Positions 35,551 through 44,900 of a DNA stretch of 64,000 nucleotides are shown here, one piece after another. The stretch's first letter is position 1; each line of letters begins with the position of its first letter. The translations under genes were made by a program, and so were the position numbers. The stretch is from the NCBI RefSeq assembly GCF_022761125.1, contig NZ_JAKWJR010000009.1, forward strand, positions 1 to 64,000, in the 5' to 3' direction. The notes under the pieces were generated by a model that was not told where the DNA came from, made no database searches, and saw nothing but the letters and a program-made list of their open reading frames with translations. The DNA is from Nocardioides sp. SR21. GTDB lineage: Bacteria > Actinomycetota > Actinomycetes > Propionibacteriales > Nocardioidaceae.

Positions 35551-38500
35551 ATGTCCACGTCTTCTCGGGCGTCGCGACGGGTGCTGGCGACTCTCGCCGG
35601 TCTCGCCGTGGCGGTCACAGGCCTCGCCCTCGCTCCGCCCGCTCCTGCGAACGCCGCCACGGGCGTGTTCATCAGCGAGCTGCACTACGACAACGTCAGC
35701 ACCGACAGCGGCGAGTTCGTCGAGGTGACGGCGCCGGCCGGCACCGACCTCACGGGCTACCAGGTGGTGCTCTACAACGGCGCCACCGGTGCGTCGTACG
35801 ACACCGACGCCCTCGCGGGCGTGGTCGCGGATCAGCAGGACGGCTGGGGCACCGCGGTCGTGGACTACCCGGCGAACGGGATCCAGAACGGCGCGCCGGA
35901 CGGGCTGGCCCTGGTGAACAACGGCACCGTGGTGGAGTTCCTCTCCTACGAAGGCCCCCTGACTGCGACGAACGGTCCCGCGAGTGGCCAGACGGCCACC
36001 GACATCGGGGTGCTGGAGCCCGACACCACCCCCGTCGGCCAGTCGCTGCAGCGCGGCGCCGACGACACGTGGGCGGCTCCCGCCGCGAACACCAAGGGCG
36101 TGCCGAACGGCTACACCGACGATGGCGAGCCGGCCGAGCTCGGCGCCGCGGACCCCGGCGACAAGACCGGCCTCGTGGGCGAGCCGATCACCGGATTCAC
36201 GCTGGCGGCGACCGGCGGCGAGGCTCCCTACACATGGTCGGCCACCGGAGTGCCGCCCGGCATCGAGGTGGGCGAGGACGGCGTCGTGTCGGGCACGCCC
36301 ACGACTGCGGGCGACTACGCCGTCACGGCGACCGTCACGGACGCTGCGGGCGACTCGGCCGCAGCCGAGTTCGCGTTCGCCGTCACCGCGCTGGAGACCG
36401 TGCCGATCGCCGAGATCCAAGGAACCGGTGAGACCGCGGCCCTGACCGGCACCCAGCGGACCAGCGGCGTCGTGACGGCGGCGTACCCCGCCGGCGGCCT
36501 GAACGGGTTCTACCTCCAGACCCCCGGGACCGGCGGGGCGGTCGACCTGGCGACCCACACGGCGTCCGACGGCATCTTCGTCTACCAGGGCACGATCCCG
36601 GTGACCGTCGCCCGAGGTGACCACGTGCAGGTCACCGGCGCCGTCAGCGAGTTCGCCGGCGCCACGCAGATCACGATCCCGAACGCCGGCAGCATCGTGG
36701 AGCTGGGCGAGGCGGTGGCGGCGCCGACCCCGGCGGTGACCGCCTGGCCGGACACCGACGCCGAGAAGGAGAGCCTCGAGGGCATGCTGTTCGCGCCCCA
36801 GGGCGAGTTCACGGTGTCGAACAACTTCGCGACCAACCAGTACGGCGAGCTCGGGCTGGCCGTGGGGGACCAGCCGCTGATCCAGCCGACGCAGGTCGGC
36901 GCGCCGGGCTCGCCCGAGGCCGCGGCCCAGGCGGCGGACAACCTGGCGCGCGCGATCACGCTCGACGACGGCTCCTCGACCAACTTCATCGCCTCGTCGA
37001 GCAGCGCCACCACGTGCAGCCCGCGGCCGGCGCCGTGCCTCTTCAACGGCCACCTGACCCCGCCGTACATCTCGAACGAGGACCCGGTCCGGGTGGGAGC
37101 CACGGGCACCTTCCAGGACCCGGTGATCCTGACCGAGGGTGGTAGCCCGAGCGCCCCGACCTACCGGTTCCAGCCGGTGGAGCAGGTCGTCGGGCCGGAC
37201 AACGCGGCTGCTCCGGCGACGTTCGAGAACACGCGCACGGCGACCCCCGACGAGGACCTGATCTCGGCCGAGGGTGACCCGGTGGTCCGGATCGCGTCGT
37301 TCAACGTGCTCAACTACTTCACCAGCCTCGGCGACCCCGACGACGACAACGTCCCGGACGGCGGCTGCCTGGCGTTCTACGACCGTGACGACGACGGCAA
37401 CACGGTCCGGGACGGGTGTGACTTCCGGGGTGCCTGGGACCCGCAGGACCTCGCCCGCCAGCAGGCCAAGATCGTCGACGCGATCAATGCGCTCGGTGCC
37501 GACGTGGTCGGCCTGATGGAGATCGAGAACTCGCGCCAGCTCGGCGAGGCTCCCGACGAGGCCGTCAACGCGCTCGTCGCGGCCCTCAACGCCGAGGCGG
37601 GTGCCGGCACCTGGGCGGCGAACCCGTCGTCGTCCGAGCTGCCCGCGGACGGCATGGACGTGATCACCAACGCGATCATCTACAAGCCGGCCGCGGTCGA
37701 GCGGGTCGGCGAGGCGCGTGCGCTCGGCTCGCAGAGCGGCGACGACCAGGCCTTCGGCAACGCGCGGGAGCCGATCGCCCAGGCCTTCAGCCCGCGGGAC
37801 GGTGGTGACCCGTTCCTCGTCGTCGTCAACCACTTCAAGTCGAAGGGCTCGGTCGGCCCCTGGCCGGGCGACGTCGACGCCGGTGATGGTCAGGGCACGT
37901 CGAACGAGTCGCGCACGCGGCAGGCGCAGGCGCTGGCCGACTGGGTCCCGACGATCCAGGGTGACGTCGAGGACGTCTTCCTGATGGGCGACTTCAACTC
38001 CTACGCCCAGGAGGACCCGATGCGGCTCCTGTACGACGAGGGCTACACCAACCTCGAGGTCGCCTCGGGCAACGACGAGTACTCCTACTCGTTCTCCGGC
38101 CTGTCCGGCTCGCTCGACCACGTCCTGGCGAACGCCTCGGCGTTGGAGCGGTTCACCGGCGCCGACGTCTGGAACATCAACGCGGTCGAGTCCGTGGCGA
38201 TGGAGTACAGCCGCTTCAACTACCACGCGACCGACTTCTACCAAGAGGGTCCCTACCGCTCGTCGGACCACGACCCCGTGATCGTCGGGGTGGACGCCGG
38301 CACGCCCGCCAAGGCCGCGTCGAGCGTCACCGCCTACGCGCTGCCGCCGGTGACGCTCGCCAAGATCCTGCCCGTGCTGCTCGTCGTGCAGGTCCAGGCC
38401 GAGGGCGACGTCACGCCGACGGGGAGCGTCACGGTGACGTGGGACGGCAAGTCGCGCGTCGTCGCGCTGCGGCAGGGCTACGCCGCGGTCAACCTCGGCA

Positions 38501-38607
38501 CGTTCCGCACTGCTGGCACCTACCAGGTCCAGGTCGCCTACGCCGGGGACGAGGCGACGGAGCCGTCGAGCACCACGGCCGCGGTCCGGGTGATCAAGCT
38601 GTTCTGA
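35551..38607 (+). CDS. secreted ExeM/NucH-type nuclease with lamin-tail domain
   Basis: The 1018-residue exported nuclease. A signal peptide (about 1-36) is followed by a lamin-tail domain (about 38-150, FISELHYDNVSTDSGEFVEV), a putative Ig domain (about 205-285, ATGGEAPYTWSATGVPPGIEV), an OB-fold-like region (about 290-400) and an endonuclease/exonuclease/phosphatase domain (about 577-915). The last carries the catalytic landmarks IASFNVLNYF, GLMEIENS, VVNHFKSKGS, MGDFNSYAQEDP, GSLDHVLAN and SSDHDPVIVG. A C-terminal Ig-like domain ends the protein. The family degrades extracellular DNA. ATG with GGAAGGA seven bases upstream. No copy of the shared promoter element precedes it. Confidence 0.93.
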   Translation: MSTSSRASRRVLATLAGLAVAVTGLALAPPAPANAATGVFISELHYDNVSTDSGEFVEVTAPAGTDLTGYQVVLYNGATGASYDTDALAGVVADQQDGWGTAVVDYPANGIQNGAPDGLALVNNGTVVEFLSYEGPLTATNGPASGQTATDIGVLEPDTTPVGQSLQRGADDTWAAPAANTKGVPNGYTDDGEPAELGAADPGDKTGLVGEPITGFTLAATGGEAPYTWSATGVPPGIEVGEDGVVSGTPTTAGDYAVTATVTDAAGDSAAAEFAFAVTALETVPIAEIQGTGETAALTGTQRTSGVVTAAYPAGGLNGFYLQTPGTGGAVDLATHTASDGIFVYQGTIPVTVARGDHVQVTGAVSEFAGATQITIPNAGSIVELGEAVAAPTPAVTAWPDTDAEKESLEGMLFAPQGEFTVSNNFATNQYGELGLAVGDQPLIQPTQVGAPGSPEAAAQAADNLARAITLDDGSSTNFIASSSSATTCSPRPAPCLFNGHLTPPYISNEDPVRVGATGTFQDPVILTEGGSPSAPTYRFQPVEQVVGPDNAAAPATFENTRTATPDEDLISAEGDPVVRIASFNVLNYFTSLGDPDDDNVPDGGCLAFYDRDDDGNTVRDGCDFRGAWDPQDLARQQAKIVDAINALGADVVGLMEIENSRQLGEAPDEAVNALVAALNAEAGAGTWAANPSSSELPADGMDVITNAIIYKPAAVERVGEARALGSQSGDDQAFGNAREPIAQAFSPRDGGDPFLVVVNHFKSKGSVGPWPGDVDAGDGQGTSNESRTRQAQALADWVPTIQGDVEDVFLMGDFNSYAQEDPMRLLYDEGYTNLEVASGNDEYSYSFSGLSGSLDHVLANASALERFTGADVWNINAVESVAMEYSRFNYHATDFYQEGPYRSSDHDPVIVGVDAGTPAKAASSVTAYALPPVTLAKILPVLLVVQVQAEGDVTPTGSVTVTWDGKSRVVALRQGYAAVNLGTFRTAGTYQVQVAYAGDEATEPSSTTAAVRVIKLF

Positions 38608-38625
38608 CCTAGCGATCGACCGTCT

Positions 38626-38659
38626 GCGGCGGGGCCTGTCCATCGGCAGGCCCCGCCGC
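38626..38659 (+). terminator. strong GC hairpin after the nuclease gene
   Basis: A perfect 13-bp stem GCGGCGGGGCCTG / CAGGCCCCGCCGC with an eight-base loop, 18 bases after the stop. Same style as the hairpin at 35481. Confidence 0.7.
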
Positions 38660-38715
38660 TGACTTGAGCCCCGAGCCGAAATATTCGCCGAGTTGTTACA
38701 CGATGTTGTCGGATT

Positions 38716-38748
38716 CTCTTCCTGAGACGATCGTTTCAGGGTTAGGTT
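38716..38748 (+). promoter_or_regulatory. promoter/operator element, copy B (fusion gene)
   Basis: CTCTTCCT, then the palindrome GAGAC-GATC-GTTTC (38724-38737, extended to TGAGACGATCGTTTCA with one mismatched pair) and GGGTTAGGTT with TAGGTT (38743-38748) as a likely -10. See copy A. Transcription from here would leave a leader of about 150 bases before ATG 38906, containing the 12-bp perfect palindrome TCTCGGCCGAGA (38763-38774); nothing else is recognisable in that leader. Confidence 0.6.
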
Positions 38749-38905
38749 CCCTGCATCTCGGATCTCGGCCGAGAGAGCATCTTGCATCGCGCTTGGTTTC
38801 CCCGGAGTGCCCCGCTGCCTCGAGCGGCGACCTGGCCCTCCGCCTTGGGCGATTCGATGGCGCCAGCCCGAACCCGCATCGAACCCTGCCCTGGAGACGT
38901 CTGAC

Positions 38906-41900
38906 ATGCGCAATTCCTGGAAGCGACTGGTGGGTCCGGCCGCGGCCGTCACCCTCGTCGCGAGCTCGCTGCTCCTCGTCCCGTCGTCCCCGGCGCAGGC
39001 CAACGCCGACGGAACCGGACTGGTCATCAACGAGGTGTATGCCGGCGGCGGATCCGGCGGCCGGGTGTATGACTCTCGCTACGTCGAGCTCTTCAACCCG
39101 ACCTCCACCGCGATCAACCTGGCCAGCCCCCAGCTGTACCTCATCAAGAGGAATGCGACCGATGGCGGTGTGAAGTCCGAAGCACTGACGGGCACCATTC
39201 CGGCGCACGGCTACTTCCTGGTTGCGGGCGCTGGAGCCGTCTCGACGCCGCCGAAGCCCCTCACCCCTGCGCCCGACCAGACGCTCACGTTCGACGTCTC
39301 CGGCACCGCCGGCCTCAACGGCGTCATGATCCTCTCTACGGTCAGCGGTTTCACCGGGACGGGCAACCTGGCGACCAACCCGAGTGTCATCGACGCGGTC
39401 GGCACCGGCGCCACCTACGAGGGCACGAAGATCACGGCGAGCAGCGACGTCGCGCATTCGTACTCCCGCACCAACCACGCTGACAGCAACAACAACGCCG
39501 CCGACTTCACGGCGCAAACGCCCAGCCCCCTGAACTCGAGCACCATCGAAGGCGGCGACCCGGTGCCGCTGGCAGCCACCGATCCCGCCGACATGACAAC
39601 CTTCGTCGACACTGCGATCCCAAACATCACGCTGCAGGCCAGCGGCGGCACCCCGCCGTACAGCTGGAACGTCACAAGCCTGCCCACCGGCATCACCGAG
39701 ACCAGCGACGGCGTGGTCGGCGGCACCCCGACCGTGGTCGGCACCTCGACGGTGTCCGCGACGGTCACCGACTCCGCGACGCCGACGGCAGGCACCTCGA
39801 CGGTCGAGTTCACCATCACCGTGGATCCGGCGCCGCAGCAGCGAACGATTGCCCAGATCCAGGGCAACAGCGCCACCACGCCCGAGAACGGCAAGACGGT
39901 CATCACCCAGGGCGTGGTCACGGCGCGGTACCCGAGCGGCGATGGCAACCTCGCCGGCTTCTTCCTGCAGACCGGCGGCGAGGAGGGAGTCGACTACGAC
40001 ACCCCGGGTGCCTCGGACGCGATCTTCGTGTTCTCGGGAAGCAAGACCGCACCGGCGATCGGCGCGACCGTCGAGGTGCGCGGCGTGGCAGGGGAGCGTT
40101 TCGGTTCGACCCAGCTCAACGCCTCGACCGCCGCCAACACCATCACCGTCCTGGCGACGGCGCAGCCTGCTGTGATCCCCAACGACGTCGTTCCAGGGAC
40201 CGACTGCGCCCTGCCGGGCACGGACTGTCTGAAGGGTGCTGACCTGGAGGAAGCGCGTGAGGAGGTCGAGGGCGAGCTGTTCCAGCCCACCGGCGACTAC
40301 ACCGTCACCGACTCGTACGACGGCAGCCCGTTCACCCAGAGCGGCAGCCGCGGCTTCGCGATGCAGGGTGAGATCGGTCTGGCCGCCGAGAGCGACATCC
40401 CGCTCATGATCCCGACCGAGACCATCGACCAGTCGGACGCCACCGGTCTCGCCGCGCGGCAGGCCTACAACCTGGCGCACCAGCTGATCCTCGACGACGG
40501 TGCGGACATCGACTACTCCTCCAACACGTTCGAGGACCAGTCGTTCCCGTGGCTGACTCCGACCCATCCGGTGCGGGTGGGTGCGCCGGTGACCTTCCCC
40601 AAGCCGGTCGTGCTGCGCTTCGACTTCGACTTCTGGCGCCTCCAGCCGCAGACCAAGGTCGCTGCAGGCGAGGACGGCCAGGACCGCGTCGCCATCGAGA
40701 ACACCCGGACGGACGCGCCGGCGGACGTGCTCGGCGACGACGGCGACCTCAAGATCGCCACGTTCAACATGCTCAACTACTTCAACACCTACGGCGAGGC
40801 GTGGGCGGCGAGCGACGGAAACGCGACCGGCTCGGACACGTCCGCCTTCAGCCTCACCAACCCGCGTCGCTGCTCGTTCTACACCGACCGCGGACCGGTG
40901 CCGCCAGCGACCGGAACTGCGGCGCGGATCAGCAACGACACCTGCATCCAGGACGCGATCGATCCGCTGACCGGTCTGAAGGTCCAGCTGCTCGGCCCGC
41001 GCGGTGCCGCCAACGAGGCGAACTTCCTGCGGCAGGAGGCCAAGGAGCTCGAGGCGATCAACGCCATCGACGCCGACGTGATGTCGCTGGAGGAGGTCGA
41101 GAACTCGATCAAGCTCTACGACGCGGCCATCGACGGCCCCAACGGTGCCGACAAGGACCGCGACGACGCGCTGAAGCGGCTGGTGCTCAAGCTGAACGAG
41201 CACTGGGCGACGAACCATCCGGCGTACGTCGGTGACCGGTGGGCCTACGTCGTGTCGCCGCGCCCGGAGGCGCTGCCGACGGTCGCCGAGCAGGACGCGA
41301 TCCGCTCGGCGTTCATCTACAACCCGAGCAAGGTCGAGACCGTCGGCCGGTCGCAGGTGCTGGTCAACTCCGCGCCCTTCCGCAACGCGCGGGAGCCGCT
41401 CGCCCAGTCGTTCAAGCCGCTGGGCGGCGGCCGCGAGGACGCCTTCATCGTCATCGTGAACCACTTCAAGTCCAAGGGCGGTCCGACCGCTCCGGCGACG
41501 GTCAACGGCGACAACGTCGACCAGGGTGACGGCGCGGGCTTCTACAACGGCGACCGGAAGCGCCAGGCCGCTGCCCTGGTGGCCTTCGCCAACCAGGTCT
41601 CCGCGGACAAGAACATCGCCCCGGTCTTCTTCACCGGTGACTTCAACTCCTACTCCGAGGAGGACCCGGTCCAGGTGATCGAGGCAGCGGGGTACAAGAA
41701 CCTGCAGCCGACCAACGGGGAGACGACCTACAGCTTCGGCGGCCTCGCGGGCTCGCTCGACCACGTCTTCGCCAACCCGGCCGCGCTCGGGATGGTGACG
41801 GGTGAGGACGTCTGGAGCATCAACGCGGGGGAGTCGGTGTACTACGAGTACAGCCGCTTCAACGCGAACGCGACCAACCTCTACTCGGTCAACCCGTTCC

Positions 41901-44900
41901 GCAGCTCCGACCACAACCCGGAGATCATCGGCATCGACGTCGGCGAGCTCACGGCGGACCCGGACGTCGACACCGTGCAGATCCTGGCCACCAACGACTT
42001 CCACGGCCGGCTGGTCGACGACCCCGGCAGCGCAGCGGCCGGTGCCGCCTCGATGGCCGGAGCGGTCAAGGAGCTGCGCCTCGAGAACGCCAACACGATC
42101 TTCGCGGCGGCCGGTGACCTGATCGGCGCGTCGACGTTCGAGTCGTTCCTCCAGAACGACGAGCCGACCATCGCTTCGCTCAACGAGGCAGGGCTCGAGG
42201 TGTCGTCGGTCGGCAACCACGAGTTCGACAAGGGGTACAACGACCTGGTCACCCGGGTGATGCCGCTGACGAGCTGGGAGTACCTCGGCGCGAACGTCGA
42301 GTTCAAGGACACCGAGCACGGGCACGAGGCCGGCGACCCGGCGCTGCCCGAGACCTGGTGCGAGACCCTGCCGAACGGCCGCGTCGTCGGCTTCGTCGGG
42401 GCGGTCACCGAGGACCTGGACACCCTCGTCTCGGCGTCGGCCATCGAGGACATCGTCGTGACGAGCATCGTGGACGCGGTCAATGAGCACGCCGACGAGC
42501 TCAAGGGCCCGGACGGCTGTGACGAGGGAGTCTCGGCCGACCTGGTGATCGAGCTGGTGCACGAGGGCGCGGCCAGCACGGCGTACGCCGCGGTGACCGA
42601 CGACTCGACATTCGGCAAGATCGTGGCGGGTGCCAACGAGAACGTCGACGCGATCGTCTCCGGCCACACCCACCTCGCCTACAACCACCGGGTGCCGGTG
42701 CCGGCTTGGGAGACCGAGGGCCGCGCTGTCACCGAGCGTCCGGTGGTCTCGGCCGGCCAGTACGGCGCCAACCTCAACCGGCTGCAGTTCGAGTTCGCCC
42801 CCGGCGACGGGGACCTGGTCAACATCCGGCAGACCGTGCTCCAGCTCAAGGACTACGACGCCGACCCGGACACCCAGGTCATCGTGGACGCCGCGGTCGC
42901 GTTCGCCGAGACCGAGGGCGCGAAGGTCCTCGGCGACACCGACGGGCCGTTCATGCGCGCGCGCCGCACGGGGGACGACGGCCAGATCTCGGAGAGCCGC
43001 GGGGCCGAGTCCACGCTGGGCAACCTGATCGCCGAGATGCAGCGCTGGAAGACCGGCGCCGACATCGGGTTCATGAACCCGGGCGGCCTGCGCGCCGACC
43101 TGCTGGGCAACGGCGTCGACCTGCGCGAGGTGACCTACCGGCAGGCGGCGAACACCCAGCCGTTCGCGAACACGCTGGTGACGATGGACCTCACGGGCGC
43201 CCAGATCGAGGAGCTCCTGGAGCAGCAGTGGCAGCGCGACGCCGACGGCAACATCCCGTCGCGTCCGTTCCTGCGACTGGGCACGTCCGCGGGCTTCACG
43301 TCGACGTTCGACGCGTCCAAGCCGGAGGGCTCGCGGATCACCGGGATGTGGCTCGACGGCGCTCCGCTCGACCGCGAGGCGACGTACCGAGTGTCGGCGA
43401 CGTCCTTCCTGGCCGGGGCCGGCGACAACTTCTGGGAGCTCGCCGAGGGCGAGAACGTCCAGGACACCGGGTTCACCGACCTGCAGGCCGTCGTCGAGTA
43501 CCTCGACGCGTTCGGCAAGCACGGCGAGAAGCTTCTCGAGGTCGACTACGGGCAGCACCAGGTGGGCATCGCCTTCCCGGGTGGCGCGCCGTCGGTGTAC
43601 GAGCCGGGTGACGCCTTGGCGTTCAACGCCTCCTCCCTGGCGATGACCGGGGTCGGCGACGACGTGGACACCCAGGTCACGTTGATGCTCGGCGATGTCG
43701 CGGTGGGCGGTCCGTTCACCGTCAACAACGACCTCAGCACCGAGCTGTTCGACAACTTCGGCAAGGCGGCGGTGACCGTCACCGTGCCGGAGGTCCCGGA
43801 CGGCACGACCGTCTTCACCCTCGTCGGCAACAACACCGGCACCGAGATCAAGGTGCCCGTGAAGACCAGCGACGGGCGCACGGACACGACGGTGACAGGT
43901 GACGACCAGACCGTCGGCTACGGCGCGGGCGGCAACGTCCCCGTCGCCGTCGACCCTGCCGGGGCCACGGGCACCGTCACGCTCCTGGACGGTGAGACCC
44001 AGCTCGGGCAGACCACGCTGAGCGACGGCGCGGGCTCGATCCCGTTCGCCGCCGGCCTGTCGGTGGGCGACCACGAGCTGACGCTCGCCTACTCCGGCGA
44101 CGCGACCCACAGCGGCTCGGAGGGCACGGTCACGGTCACGGTCGAGAAGGCCGCGGCCACGATCGAGGCCACGCCGACCCCGGCGTCGGTCACCGCTCAC
44201 AGCGGCACGTCCGACATCACCGTGACGGTCGGTTCGGCCGCCACGGGTGACCCGAGCGGCACCGTGACGGCCTCCGTCGGCGGCGTCGAGGTCGACTCGG
44301 CGACCCTGGCCGGCGGGGCGGCGACCCTCAGCGTCGGACCGTTCTCGACCGCCGGCGACAAGACCGTGACGATCGCCTACTCCGGAGACAGCGAGACCGC
44401 GTCCGGCTCGACCACGACCACGGTCACCGTGGTGGCGGCCGAGACCTCGGTCTCCGCCACCGGGGGACCGGCGACGTACGGCACGAGCTGGGGAGCCGTG
44501 GTCACGGTCGACCCGGACACCGCCACCGGCGAGGTGGAGGTGCTGGACGGGGCGACGTCCCTGGGCACCGCAACCTTGACCGACGGCGGAGCCACTGTCG
44601 CGATCGGCGGTACGGCGCTGCAGCCGGGCACCCACACCCTCACGGTGACGTACGCCGGTGACGGCGGCCACGAGTCCTCCAGCGACACGTTCGACGTGAC
44701 CGTCAACAAGCGCGGCACGACCGTCTCCGGGACCGGCGGCACGTTCCAGGTCGGGACGTCGTGGACGTCCCAGGTGACGGTGTCCCCGGCCACCGCAACG
44801 GGCCAGGTCGAGGTCCTGAACGGCGCGAGCTCGCTCGGTACGGCGACCCTCGGTGGCGGGACGGGCTCGGTCTCGATCGCCGGCAACGCGCTCCCGATCG

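Noticed and set aside
35323..39030. Open frame of about 1235 codons on the minus strand
   Set aside because: Same reason; it lies opposite the secreted nuclease gene and spans two terminator hairpins and a promoter element.
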